Shown here: positions 25,585 to 34,760 of the stretch, in pieces
Layout: every line of letters begins with the position of its first letter
How positions within the stretch are numbered: position 1 is the stretch's first letter
Source: Martinezella lusitana
GTDB lineage: Bacteria; Pseudomonadota; Alphaproteobacteria; Rhizobiales; Rhizobiaceae
NCBI RefSeq assembly: GCF_014207095.1
Contig: NZ_JACHBG010000003.1
Location: 186,001 to 250,000, forward strand
Direction of reading: 5' to 3'
Length of the DNA: 64,000 nt
Position numbers and translations under genes: made by a program
The notes under the pieces: generated by a model
Told to the model about the DNA's origin: nothing
Database searches by the model: none
The model's input: only the letters and a program-made list of their open reading frames with translations

Positions 25585-26352
25585 CTACCGAGACGCGAGG
25601 CGCGCGAAGAAACGATCGATCGTCCGCGAATTTACGTCAACCCAGCGCCAGATCCAGGCCATGACGAACACCGTGAGAAGCCAACCAAGCATCACATCCG
25701 ACAGGAAATGCGCACCGAATATGACCCGGTTGAACGCGACGAACATCAGGCACGGCGTCACAACCACGGACGCCCCCCACCGGTATTTCTCGGGTAAAAA
25801 CACCAGCAGCGACAATGCCGCCGCGGCGACGGCCGCCTCGCCGGAAGGAAAAGAGCAATTGCGGCTGCATGCTGCGGAAAACTGCCATACCGGGGTAAAA
25901 TCCGCATTGCCGCCGAACTCCACGATGTCGCGCGGACGCACGCGCCCGATCATGACCTTCAGGAACTGCACCACCGCGAATGGCCCGGCAGCAAAGCTCA
26001 GGAGCACGAACAAGGGCTTATGCGGGGCGCAAAATCGCAACCGCTTTGGCAGGAAAACATGCATCGCGATGATCAGCGCCATGACGACAAGGATGTAGGG
26101 TTGGCTCTGGCGGCTGACATCTCTTACAGCCTTCAGGAAAGGGTTTTCCGCGAGCCAGAACCAGTGCCCTTGGACGAAAAGGCGCGCGACAGCGAGGTCT
26201 AGCTTGGGAAAAACCACGAAGATAAAGCTGGTCCAGACGATCAGCATGCCAAGGACGGCCAGACCGCCGTCCGCATTGAAGTTTGTTTCGGGTTGGCGCA
26301 GACGCGCTCCACCCGAAACGGAACTCCAAGGTTGCAATGCAAATTTCCACAT
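25585..26352 (-). CDS. PAP2-family membrane phosphatase
   Basis: A 255-residue integral membrane phosphatase of the PAP2 / lipid phosphatase family, with about six helices. Motif 1 is KVMIGRVRP (Lys132-Pro140). Motif 2 reads PSGE at 169-172, with Glu where the usual acid-base His of PSGH stands. Motif 3 is NRVIFGAHFLSD (Arg209, His215, Asp219). The nucleophile His215 is kept. The start at 26352 has AGGAGATACGGC upstream; an in-frame start 10 codons earlier has none. It is divergent from a two-component system, which suggests envelope lipid remodelling as its role. The exact substrate (lipid A, undecaprenyl or glycerolipid phosphate) is not resolvable. Confidence 0.85.
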   Translation of the reverse strand: MWKFALQPWSSVSGGARLRQPETNFNADGGLAVLGMLIVWTSFIFVVFPKLDLAVARLFVQGHWFWLAENPFLKAVRDVSRQSQPYILVVMALIIAMHVFLPKRLRFCAPHKPLFVLLSFAAGPFAVVQFLKVMIGRVRPRDIVEFGGNADFTPVWQFSAACSRNCSFPSGEAAVAAAALSLLVFLPEKYRWGASVVVTPCLMFVAFNRVIFGAHFLSDVMLGWLLTVFVMAWIWRWVDVNSRTIDRFFARLASR

Positions 26353-26554
26353 GCCGTATCTCCTGAAACTGGATGGCGGCAAGGTGAAACCCGATTGTCA
26401 AGAAATGGCGAAGATTGGATGAAGGCCGTGTTCAGAATCGGCCTTTGGGCGGTCGAGGAGCTGTTTGGAATTTGCAGAAGTCGGTTTTGTCCGCGATAGT
26501 GCGGCTCGGCGGCGGCAGAGCCAAAGGTAAACAAGGAAGGCGCAGGGCACTAGG

Positions 26555-27247
26555 GTGGACAATAGTCTCGTTCTCATCGTGGAGGATGAACCGGCAATAG
26601 CACAGATACTGGAAGGTTACTTGACGCGCGACGGCTTTCGCACCGTTCGGGCCGCCGATGGCGAGACCGCGCTCCAGCATCACGCGCTTCTGAAACCGGA
26701 CATCGTGCTTCTGGATGTACGGCTGCCGAAACTGGACGGTTTCGGAGTATTGGGTCGCCTCCGTCAGATCGGCTCGACGCCGATCATCATGGTCACGGCA
26801 GTCGCAGACGACATAGATCGGCTAAGCGGCCTGCGGCTCGGTGCTGATGATTACGTCGTCAAGCCGTTCAATCCGCAGGAAGTCGTCGCCCGCGTCCGCG
26901 CCGTACTGCGCCGCACGCAAGGAGATCGGGCCGAAACCATCCGCCGCTTTGGCGATCTTGAAGTCGATTTCGGCAGCTATTCCGTCTTCATCAACCGGAG
27001 CGGCAACCGCATTCCGCTGACCCTGACACTCAGCGAATTTCGAATTCTGGCTTACATGATCCGTCATCCGACCCAAGCTTTCGCGCGCGCGGACATTCTC
27101 GACGCCTGCCTGCCTGAGAGCGATGCCCTGGTGCGCACTGTCGATACGCACATCTCCAATCTCCGGCGCAAGCTGGAGGAGATGGGGCAGGACGGCTTTT
27201 TCCCTGCAGTGCGCGGCATTGGCTATCGCTTTTCGGATCCGAGATGA
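26555..27247 (+). CDS. OmpR-family response regulator (BaeR/AdeR-like), GTG start
   Basis: A 230-residue regulator with a receiver domain (phosphoacceptor Asp54 in VLLDVRLPKLDG, Lys near 105 in VVKPFNP) and a winged helix (about 130-228, with LTLSEFRILAYMIRH and VRTVDTHISNLRRKLEE). The GTG start follows AAGGAAGG. The kinase start overlaps its stop by four bases (ATGA). BaeR/AdeR relatives control efflux and envelope-stress genes, and here the divergent neighbour is a PAP2 phosphatase. Confidence 0.9.
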   Translation: MDNSLVLIVEDEPAIAQILEGYLTRDGFRTVRAADGETALQHHALLKPDIVLLDVRLPKLDGFGVLGRLRQIGSTPIIMVTAVADDIDRLSGLRLGADDYVVKPFNPQEVVARVRAVLRRTQGDRAETIRRFGDLEVDFGSYSVFINRSGNRIPLTLTLSEFRILAYMIRHPTQAFARADILDACLPESDALVRTVDTHISNLRRKLEEMGQDGFFPAVRGIGYRFSDPR

Positions 27248-28416
27248 AGAAACTAAGCTTCCCCTGCCTACCACTCGCCACGCTCACCGCAGTCGTTACG
27301 ACCATTATGCTCCTTCTCAGCGTCGGCCTGACCTACATAGGCGTCAGCTGGTATGCTTCTTATCTGGAAGAGAGCATCACCCAGACGCTGCCGCCGAAGG
27401 CCTCGACCGCCTACACGATGCTGGCCGAAGGCAAGGTTCCCGACGGCGAATCCCTGACGCTGCTTTTCGAGCACCTCAACGCCCTGACGGGACCAACGGA
27501 TCTGAAGGTTCAGCTTTCCGTCCTGGTATGCGGCCTGCTCTCGGCCCTGATCTGCGCCCTTATCGGCATCTATCTGGCACGGCGGCTCGCCAGCCCCCTC
27601 GGAGCGTTGACCTCTGCGGCCGAAGGCCTCAAATCGGGTGACTTTTCCGTGCGCGTCACCGAGCCCTATCGCAGCACGCGTGAAGTCGCGAGCCTCGTCA
27701 CCACCTTCAATGCGCTGGCGACCAGCCTTGAAACCATGGAGAAGAGACTGCGCTTCAACAACATGGCCGTTGCTCACGAGCTGCGCACCCCGCTGACCAT
27801 CCTGCAAGGGTCGTTGCAAAGCATGCTCGACGGGGTCTTTCCGATGGATCGGAAGATCATATCCGACCTTCTTCTCCAGGTCGAAGGCCTCGGACGGATC
27901 GTCGAGGACCTACGCACCCTTTCGCTGGCCATCGGCCAGAAGCTCGTGATGGAACGCCAGCAGATCGACGCATCCGATGTCGTGGGAGCCGTGCTCGCGT
28001 CGGCTAAGCCGATGCTGGACGCCAGCAAACTGCAGATCGAAACGGACCTGCGGCCCTCCCGCATTTCGGCGGATTCTCCCAGGATCCGTCAAGCTGTGTT
28101 GGCCCTGTTGGAAAACGCCTGCCGCTATGCGGCTGATGGCGGCTGGCTGCGATGCGAAACCGAACAATTGTCGGGCGAAAGCATCGTAATTCGCATTCTC
28201 GACCGTGGCCCGGGCTTTCCCGAGGATATGGATTCCGTGGCCGCCAACCCCTTCTGGCGCGGCGAAGTCTCGCGCTCACGGGCGACCGGTGGCACTGGAC
28301 TTGGGCTCTCCGTCGTGCAGGCGATCGCAGTTGCCCATGGTGGCCGGCTGGAATTCGCAAACCGGCCGGAAGGCGGCGCGATGGTCGCAATTCACTTGAC
28401 GGAGAACCATGCCTGA
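27244..28416 (+). CDS. Sensor histidine kinase (AdeS/BaeS-like)
   Basis: A 390-residue kinase with helices at about 11-36 and 91-112, a short periplasmic loop (~50 residues), HAMP at ~113-165, phosphoacceptor His178 (VAHELRTPLTILQG), N box ALLENACRYA, G1 DRGPGFP and G2 GGTGLGLSVVQAI. The small sensor loop suggests that it detects membrane state or a signal within the bilayer. It is coupled to the response regulator by an ATGA overlap. Its stop is followed after 148 bases by the convergent DUF535 gene. Confidence 0.9.
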   Translation: MKKLSFPCLPLATLTAVVTTIMLLLSVGLTYIGVSWYASYLEESITQTLPPKASTAYTMLAEGKVPDGESLTLLFEHLNALTGPTDLKVQLSVLVCGLLSALICALIGIYLARRLASPLGALTSAAEGLKSGDFSVRVTEPYRSTREVASLVTTFNALATSLETMEKRLRFNNMAVAHELRTPLTILQGSLQSMLDGVFPMDRKIISDLLLQVEGLGRIVEDLRTLSLAIGQKLVMERQQIDASDVVGAVLASAKPMLDASKLQIETDLRPSRISADSPRIRQAVLALLENACRYAADGGWLRCETEQLSGESIVIRILDRGPGFPEDMDSVAANPFWRGEVSRSRATGGTGLGLSVVQAIAVAHGGRLEFANRPEGGAMVAIHLTENHA

Positions 28417-28564
28417 CAAGCCGGCGTCGGATCCTTTGTCTAAGGGGGCCGGTTTTGATGGTCAGGCGGCGGGGATTTGCCCTTTGAGCAAGCCGCAGCC
28501 TCCGACGCTCATAGCAGCCGCCGCCGAGGTCCAATGGGCCGCCACATGGGGCAACCTCTGCCTC

Positions 28565-29515
28565 TCAATGAAAAAGTTCGCCTAGATTGAAGAACCACAG
28601 TTTGCTGCGGCTACGCTTGTCCGCTCCATAGACTCTCGAATGCGGCACGCGGAAGCCGAAGGTCTCTTCCGGCTCAGCGGAACGTTCCGCCCAGAAGGCG
28701 TCGATATTGGACAGCATCATCGATTGCCGCCTGCTGCGGCGATAATGGATCGGGTGCTTGGCCTGCGAAATTGCCAGGAATTGCTGCGTGCCGCCTTCGA
28801 CGGTCAGGCCCTGTAGAACGACCAGAAGCGCCTCTTTCGGTCGCAGACCGGAAAGGTCACGCGTCACCTCAACCATGCGCTGCTTTGCATTGCGCGGTCC
28901 CTGCATGCTGCCAACGACGAAAGTGTAGCGCCCTTCTGTCCCACGCCGGACAAACATAAAGCGCGACGTGCAGAGAACAGCCTTGTCCCGCACGCGGACA
29001 AGCTTGATGGCAAAAGCGCCTTCGTGGCGGCCGCCGGCACGATCGGCAAGCGCGATATGACATGAATATGCTTCGGCGCGGCCCCGAACCGTACCCATAT
29101 CGAGCCACTCGCCACGCCAGAGACTGATCATGCTCTCGCGGGACAAGATCCGCTCAGCAATCGAAAAGTGTTCTATAAGCAGCGAGAGCCGCTTGGAACT
29201 ACTCAAGCCATAGACAAGGAACTTCGAGAGCGGCTTCTGCAGCAACTCATCATGCGGTGGCGGAAATTCTCGCGTCGCCGTAAAGGTCGAAAGAAAACGC
29301 CACCACCGGGTCGTCAAAAAAGGATTGGCGGCGAAGCGAAACCAAAAGAGAACCGTGCGCTTCCAGCGCGCCCGAAGGCCAAAGGTCAGGATCCTCGACA
29401 ACAGCACGTACCGGGGCTGCGGAACGTCACTCGACTTCGGCGGCACCGTACCGCGGAGTGGAACGCTGGGTAAGGTGCCTTCCGGCGCGGTAATGATCGA
29501 TGTCTTTTGATTCAT
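28565..29515 (-). CDS. VirK/YbjX-family (DUF535) protein
   Basis: A 316-residue protein of the DUF535 family. Typical stretches are LIEHFSIAERIL, GEWLDMGTVRGRAEAY, EGAFAIKLVRV, FVVGSMQGPRNAK and, near the end, SNIDAFWAE. Salmonella VirK and YbjX are PhoP-controlled and contribute to resistance to cationic peptides, so a role in envelope defence is plausible. I placed the start at the ATG 29515 (MNQKTS); a GTG at 29548 would add 11 residues. No signal peptide or membrane helix is evident. Its neighbourhood (PAP2 phosphatase, BaeSR-like system) supports an envelope theme. Confidence 0.78.
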   Translation of the reverse strand: MNQKTSIITAPEGTLPSVPLRGTVPPKSSDVPQPRYVLLSRILTFGLRARWKRTVLFWFRFAANPFLTTRWWRFLSTFTATREFPPPHDELLQKPLSKFLVYGLSSSKRLSLLIEHFSIAERILSRESMISLWRGEWLDMGTVRGRAEAYSCHIALADRAGGRHEGAFAIKLVRVRDKAVLCTSRFMFVRRGTEGRYTFVVGSMQGPRNAKQRMVEVTRDLSGLRPKEALLVVLQGLTVEGGTQQFLAISQAKHPIHYRRSRRQSMMLSNIDAFWAERSAEPEETFGFRVPHSRVYGADKRSRSKLWFFNLGELFH

Positions 29516-29804
29516 GCCCAATGCTCGGCGGATCTTGTTGCGCCGCACATCTGCCTTGGGATTGTCAAGGGAACGTCAAGACACCGTCAGCCTTCTATGG
29601 GGCATCTGGCAGAGAGGCATAAAACTACAAAAAACGAGGGAAAGACATGGTCTTAGCCCCGCGCTCGCGCGTCCCAGCAAAGGCTGCGCGACCTAAATCT
29701 CGTCGCGCAGGCGTATTGAACCGCTTTACGATTGCGGCGCACACAAGATCAAGAATCTGGAGTGCAGGACGCGAAGCTGAAAGGTCACGACCCGCCGACG
29801 TGCT

Positions 29805-31538
29805 TTAGAACAGAGCGTCAGCAAACAGCTCTTCTTCACTCACCGAAACGGAGCTGCTCTCGACAACCGGGCTTTCGGTGCCGAAGACAGCAGCATGTAT
29901 CTCGCGTTCGGCGGCCATCGTATAGGTCTGGAAAATGCGCTCGGAAATGGTCGCCAGGGATGCCTCAAGCCCGCTCTTGTCCATGATCGTGCGGCGCTCA
30001 AGACCGGCTTCCCGCTCGCATGACGCCAGCGTTTCGCCAATTCCGGCGCGAAAATCCAGGCTGCCGACGATCTCGGCGACCTGAGACGTCATATCGTCGC
30101 CGCAGCGGCGAAGCTCCTTCACATTCGTATCCATGGAAACGCCGGCTTCGGTGATATGTAGCAGCGCGGCATCTATATGCGCGCCGAGGCCGGAGGCGTT
30201 GTCCGGCTCGTTGGTCTGCCGCCAGCCCTTCAAGCCAGTCGCCTCCGTTTCGAGCTTGCCCAGCCCGCTCAGAATCTTCTCCGCATCGTCGTCGAGCAGG
30301 GATGCGAAGGAGCGCAGCTCGCCGGCGACGACATTGATCGCGCGCCCTTCCTCTCCAAGCTTGCCGCAGCGCAAATTAGTGTTGAGGGCCATGTACTGGA
30401 TATCGCGGCGCACAAGCTGAATGGTCTGGATGCTCGTCGTCAGCTCCTTGACCATTTCCGACGTCTTTTCGCTCAGCCGGTTGGCTCCGGCGGCAGCTGC
30501 TTCGATGCGATCGACGACGCTGCGAGCGGCGGAAAGATCGCCGCGCAACGAGTTGATCGGGCTTTTCCCGTCTTCGCCGCTCTGCGCCATCATCGTCTGA
30601 TAAAGATCGAGCAATGTCCTGATATCGCCGCTAAAACTGCGGATATTATCGACGATTTTCGCAGTCTCGCGGTTGAACCCTCCCGTCGTCTCATCGAGCA
30701 GTTCGAAGATGAGGGTCATCACCAGCCCCGAAAGGCGCTGGCGATCGGCGGCCGCAAGCCCCATGGCTTCGCCGGCGAGATAGGATTCTAGGATCGAATG
30801 CGCGGCCTGGCAATGCTCAACCCGCTGACGCGTGATATCGCCAATCTGCATGGCGGAAAGCGTATGGGCGACCTTGTTCTGGATTTTCCGCGCAAGGACG
30901 GAAACGGTGTCGGCCAGCTCCGACAGGTTGCGGCGCTGCACCTGGATTTCATCGGCATTCGATACAAGGCGCGTCGCGATCGATGGGATGCCGGCAAGAT
31001 ATTGGCCAAGCGAGCTGTCTTCGCTGGCGGCGGCAGATTCGATCTGCGCCTCGAGCGAATGAATTTGTACCGACAGCGCCCTGACCTCCTTGGCAGCGAA
31101 TTCTATACGCTCCACGATCTCGCTGGCGAAACTGGAGAAATCGGGGATCCTTGCGCCTGCAATTTTTGCCGTCGCCGCAAAGGTGCGCAGATAACGCAGC
31201 GTCTCTTCCATCGACTGGACATGTTCGCCAAGCGACCGGCCGGCCTGGCCGATGGTTGCGACGCATTCCTGGCGACGAGCCTCTGCCGGCGGCAGCTTGT
31301 GCAATAGCTCGACGGTCTGAAGCAGACGGCCCGTCGCTTCGGCTGCGTTTTCCTCCTTCAGGGAGTTGCCGATGTGCTCCAGCAAGCCGATCAGCTTAGC
31401 CAGTGCCTCCGTGACCGTAATCAGAACCGCGCCACCATCGAGAAAGCGTTGCTCGATCTGCAATCGGGCACCTTCCAGTCGATCGACGAAGCTATCCGCA
31501 GAAGTTGCAACTGTTCGGATCGCTGCTGCATACGCCAT
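29805..31538 (-). CDS. Soluble MCP-like chemotaxis protein
   Basis: A 577-residue, predominantly coiled-coil protein without a membrane helix, HAMP or recognisable sensor domain. Around residues 410-445 it has ALNTNLRCGKLGEEGRAINVV, an evident relative of the MCP hairpin tip, which in the two canonical receptors of this window reads [21 protein letters not shown]. Several tip residues are changed (NLRCGKLG for VEAARAG). It may therefore be a cytoplasmic receptor or adaptor with altered CheA/CheW contacts. The start MAYAAAIRTV is preceded by AGGTGGGGTCC. A longer TTG-initiated reading from 31652 looks spurious. It is divergent from an AraC-type regulator gene and lies next to the chemosensory operon. 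Confidence 0.7.
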   Translation of the reverse strand: MAYAAAIRTVATSADSFVDRLEGARLQIEQRFLDGGAVLITVTEALAKLIGLLEHIGNSLKEENAAEATGRLLQTVELLHKLPPAEARRQECVATIGQAGRSLGEHVQSMEETLRYLRTFAATAKIAGARIPDFSSFASEIVERIEFAAKEVRALSVQIHSLEAQIESAAASEDSSLGQYLAGIPSIATRLVSNADEIQVQRRNLSELADTVSVLARKIQNKVAHTLSAMQIGDITRQRVEHCQAAHSILESYLAGEAMGLAAADRQRLSGLVMTLIFELLDETTGGFNRETAKIVDNIRSFSGDIRTLLDLYQTMMAQSGEDGKSPINSLRGDLSAARSVVDRIEAAAAGANRLSEKTSEMVKELTTSIQTIQLVRRDIQYMALNTNLRCGKLGEEGRAINVVAGELRSFASLLDDDAEKILSGLGKLETEATGLKGWRQTNEPDNASGLGAHIDAALLHITEAGVSMDTNVKELRRCGDDMTSQVAEIVGSLDFRAGIGETLASCEREAGLERRTIMDKSGLEASLATISERIFQTYTMAAEREIHAAVFGTESPVVESSSVSVSEEELFADALF

Positions 31539-31784
31539 ACTATTTTGGACCCCACCTAAAACCGTCCCGGGAAAACTAAGGCGAACTAAAAAATACGAAG
31601 TTAACGCGAAAGGCGAAACCGGCCGTTGTCTTGCCCCAATGCCTTCGATCAATCGTTGCGTAAAGCTCTAGGCAAGGCCGGATCCCTATATGCATAGTCA
31701 GACGCGCATCAGCGTCCCTTTGCAGACTAAAGGCTCTACTTACGATTTAAATTGCCGTGAGCCCGCTGAAGCTGATTGAAGAAG

Positions 31785-32768
31785 ATGAATATTGCCGTCG
31801 ACAAGTATGCATGGTCGTCCTGCGAGCCCACGGAGCTGCAGGAGAAACTAAGTGCTGCCGACATATCCGTCATCTTCGACAGAAAGCCGGAAAACCCGCA
31901 TTTTCATATCGACGTCACGGTAGCGATGATCCGGGAAATGGCGGCATGGAAGATATTCTCGGAAACAGGCTATGAAATCCAATATCTGTTTCGCCCATCC
32001 GATCGCATAGAGTTGCATTTCGTCGAGAGCGGCACATTCCACATTGAAACGGAGAATCAGGAATTCACCGCAACGGCGGGGACAAGCTTCGTACTGCTGT
32101 CCTCAGGCGCCACAAGCGTCAAAGCTTCTCGAGGCGCTCGCAAGATCGCACTTGCAATACCGCGCATGCTTTGCCTGCCGCTGATCCATCTTGGAAACGA
32201 CGATCTCGATGCATTCCTCCGACGCTTCGACCCGACGGCCGACATAGAGGAAAACGGCGTGCGTACCATTCACCGCATGGCGGCGCTGCTGGTGGAATCT
32301 GGCGACCATCCCTTTGCCGGCTCCCCGCTTGGCGCTTCGCTTTTCCAGGAGGCACTGATCACCGCTTTCGTGCAATCGTGGCCGAGATCGGGACAAAGGG
32401 CGATGATCCAGACCGCCCGGCCACGCAATCTGAAGCGGGCGCTGGATTGGATCCAGGCGCATCTCGCAGAAGAATTCAGCGTATCGGATATCGCCAGGAA
32501 TGCGGGGCAGAGCGTGCGCAGTCTGCAGCTGTCGTTTCAGCAGAATGTGGGCATGAATCCGTTGAACTATGTTCAGCGCCTGCGGCTCCAGCAGATCCAT
32601 CAGGACTTGCTTAACGGCGATGCCGACGAGAATATCTCCGAGATCGCTGCACGCTGGGGCTTCAGCCACATGGGATATTTTGCCGCCCGCTATCGTGCCG
32701 TCTATGGAGTGTCGCCGTCGTCGACGCGGAACAGCCGCAACCGAATGGGCACGACCGAGAGTATCTAA
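31785..32768 (+). CDS. AraC-family transcriptional regulator
   Basis: A 327-residue regulator: an N-terminal AraC_binding_2-like sensing domain (about 40-190, with HFVESGTFHIE and TAGTSFVLLSSG) and a C-terminal double helix-turn-helix (about 220-315, with VSDIARNAGQSVRSLQLSFQQ and ISEIAARWGFSHMGYFAARYRAVYGVSP). The ATG at 31785 is chosen; a TTG nine bases earlier is possible. It lies between the divergent MCP-like gene and the chemosensory operon and may regulate either. The ligand is unknown. Confidence 0.87.
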   Translation: MNIAVDKYAWSSCEPTELQEKLSAADISVIFDRKPENPHFHIDVTVAMIREMAAWKIFSETGYEIQYLFRPSDRIELHFVESGTFHIETENQEFTATAGTSFVLLSSGATSVKASRGARKIALAIPRMLCLPLIHLGNDDLDAFLRRFDPTADIEENGVRTIHRMAALLVESGDHPFAGSPLGASLFQEALITAFVQSWPRSGQRAMIQTARPRNLKRALDWIQAHLAEEFSVSDIARNAGQSVRSLQLSFQQNVGMNPLNYVQRLRLQQIHQDLLNGDADENISEIAARWGFSHMGYFAARYRAVYGVSPSSTRNSRNRMGTTESI

Positions 32769-32992
32769 TATCAGAAAAACGCAATTCTATCACTATATCG
32801 CAGTTAATTTCATAATAGACCACAAGTTGAAGGTGGATTTAATACACCGTTAGCCATTTAACGATTTCGTTACTCCAGCCAAGACTCACAATCATTGTGA
32901 CGCGGCCCTTTCGTTCGAAAGGTCTCCAAACATCCAAACCGACAATCGTGAGTGGAGCCGCCTATGAGCTGCGGACGCTCCGCGGGGTAATT

Positions 32993-34072
32993 ATGCGCGT
33001 CTTCGTCATCGATGACAGTCCTTCCGTTGTAGCCACGCTTCGCCGAGCCGTCGAAGCTATCAGTGGCAGCAGAGTCCTGTCATTCCTGCATCCCGCCGAG
33101 GCTCTCGATCGGCTGGAAGAGCAGGCGCCGGATCTCATTCTCGTCGACTACATGATGCCCGACATGACCGGCATCGAAGTTATCTCCCGCATGCGTAAGA
33201 ATCCGCTTACGGCCCACGTTCCCGCCATCATGATCACCTCCCGCAAGGAAGCCGATATCAAGATGGCCGCGATGGAGGCGGGCGCTACCGAATTTCTGAA
33301 TAAGCCGATCGATGAGGCGGAGCTGACGATCCGCGTGCGCAATATCCTCAGCATTGGAGAGGAGCGGTTGGCGCTTGCGAACAAGGCCGCCGCGCTGCAG
33401 CGCGACTTCAATGCTGCAATGCAGCGGATCGAACGACATGAAGAAGAGATCATCTGGCGCCTCTCCAAGGCGATCGCCTGCCGCCATGGCGAGACGGCAG
33501 ACCATCTCGACCGGGTTGCGATCATCGCCCGCATGATTGCCGAGGAGATCGGGCTGGACGAAGGTCACTGCCGCACGATCTTTCTCGCCAGCGCCTTGCA
33601 TGATGTCGGCAAGATCGGGTTGCCGGACGCCATTCTGTCCAAGCCCGGTCCATTGACTGCCGAGGAACGCAGGCAGATGCAGCGGCACACGGATTTCGGC
33701 GCGGAAATATTGAGCGAGAGCTCTAGCGAACTGATCCAGGTCGCCGGCAAGATCGCCGAAAGCCATCACGAGAAATGGGATGGCACTGGATATCCGAAAG
33801 GCATCGCTGGGGCGTCGATTCCGATCGAAGCGCGCGTGGTCGCCATAGCCGACGTCTTCGATGCCTTGTGCTCCAAACGATCCTACAAGTCGGCCTGGCC
33901 GATCGCCGACGCATTTCGGGAGATCGTCAACAGCAGCGGTACGCATTTCGATCCCGGCTGCGTGGCGGCTTTCTGCCGGCGCTGGATCGACATCAAGAGC
34001 CTCTTCGAAAAAGCACAAGACGACTCCACAATCACTGTTCCCACACTTCAGCTATCTCGAGGTTCGGCATGA
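32993..34072 (+). CDS. Response regulator with HD-GYP domain (probable c-di-GMP phosphodiesterase)
   Basis: A 359-residue two-domain protein. The CheY-like receiver has Asp52 (LVDYMMPDMTG) and Lys104 (FLNKPID). A linker helix leads to an HD-GYP domain with His203-Asp204 (ALHDVGKIGLPD), the HTDFGAEIL block and an intact GYP (HHEKWDGTGYP, residues 258-268). All visible metal and signature residues are kept, so cyclic-di-GMP hydrolysis is likely. It is first in the chemosensory operon; the STAS gene starts inside its stop codon. This suggests that the array controls c-di-GMP as well as, or instead of, flagellar rotation. The start MRVFVIDDS is canonical. Confidence 0.9.
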   Translation: MRVFVIDDSPSVVATLRRAVEAISGSRVLSFLHPAEALDRLEEQAPDLILVDYMMPDMTGIEVISRMRKNPLTAHVPAIMITSRKEADIKMAAMEAGATEFLNKPIDEAELTIRVRNILSIGEERLALANKAAALQRDFNAAMQRIERHEEEIIWRLSKAIACRHGETADHLDRVAIIARMIAEEIGLDEGHCRTIFLASALHDVGKIGLPDAILSKPGPLTAEERRQMQRHTDFGAEILSESSSELIQVAGKIAESHHEKWDGTGYPKGIAGASIPIEARVVAIADVFDALCSKRSYKSAWPIADAFREIVNSSGTHFDPGCVAAFCRRWIDIKSLFEKAQDDSTITVPTLQLSRGSA

Positions 34073-34395
34073 GCGGACAAGCGGAAATCCTGCACCTTCA
34101 TGGCCCTCTGACCATCAAGACCATCGCCAATGTGCGAGACATCATTCAGGTTTACCTTCAGGAGGCGGCCGCACTTCGGCGCTCCCTGGTCATCGATATT
34201 GATGGCAATGAGGATATCGACCTTACCCTCCCTCAATTGCTCCTGTCAGCACGGCATACCGCCGACCAGACAGGCGTGACCATTGCATTGAACAAACCCG
34301 CGGACGGCAATTTTCTGACCGTCCTGCAGCGAGCAGGTCTCCTTGGCGGAGATCAGCAAGAAGATAGCTTCTGGCTAAAAGGAAAAGCAGCATGA
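34069..34395 (+). CDS. STAS-domain protein of the chemosensory operon
   Basis: A 108-residue single STAS domain, as in anti-sigma-factor antagonists. The usual phosphorylatable residue lies in DLTLPQLLLSA, where Thr53 takes the serine/threonine position of the DLSxxQLL motif found in chemosensory STAS proteins. It overlaps the HD-GYP gene and the CheY gene by four bases each. It probably acts as a phospho-switch or partner within this signalling array. No cognate kinase of the anti-sigma type is encoded here. Confidence 0.75.
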   Translation: MSGQAEILHLHGPLTIKTIANVRDIIQVYLQEAAALRRSLVIDIDGNEDIDLTLPQLLLSARHTADQTGVTIALNKPADGNFLTVLQRAGLLGGDQQEDSFWLKGKAA

Positions 34396-34760
34396 GCGCA
34401 AATATTCTCACCGTCGACGATTCCGCCAGCATTCGGCTGACCACGCGCATTGCCCTTACCAACGCTGGATATACGGTCACTGAAGCTGTCGACGGCGCCG
34501 ATGGCCTCAACAAGATGAAGGGCGGCAACTTCGACCTGATCGTCACCGATCTCAACATGCCGAACATGGACGGGCTGGCGATGATCCGCGGCCTGCGTCA
34601 ATTGCCGGCCTATATGGGGACGCCGGTTATCTTCCTGACCACAGAATCGGACGGCGATCTCAAGCAGCAGGCAAAGGCCGCGGGCGCGACGGGATGGCTG
34701 ACGAAGCCTTTCGACCCTGAAAATCTCATCAAGATCGTGCGCAAGGTTTTGGGCAGATGA
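34392..34760 (+). CDS. cheY: CheY-like single-domain response regulator
   Basis: A 122-residue receiver domain only. The acidic pocket is Asp9/Asp10 (TVDDSAS), the phosphoacceptor is Asp53 (VTDLNMPNMDG), the Thr switch is in FLTTESD and the Lys is in LTKPFD. It is encoded directly before cheA with a four-base overlap, so CheA is the expected phosphodonor. Whether it binds the flagellar motor or acts as a phosphate sink cannot be read from the sequence. Confidence 0.9.
   Translation: MSANILTVDDSASIRLTTRIALTNAGYTVTEAVDGADGLNKMKGGNFDLIVTDLNMPNMDGLAMIRGLRQLPAYMGTPVIFLTTESDGDLKQQAKAAGATGWLTKPFDPENLIKIVRKVLGR

Noticed and set aside
31539..31652. TTG-initiated N-terminal extension of the MCP-like protein
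   Set aside because: No ribosome site and a non-conserved-looking extension; MAYAAAIRTV has an upstream purine-rich site.
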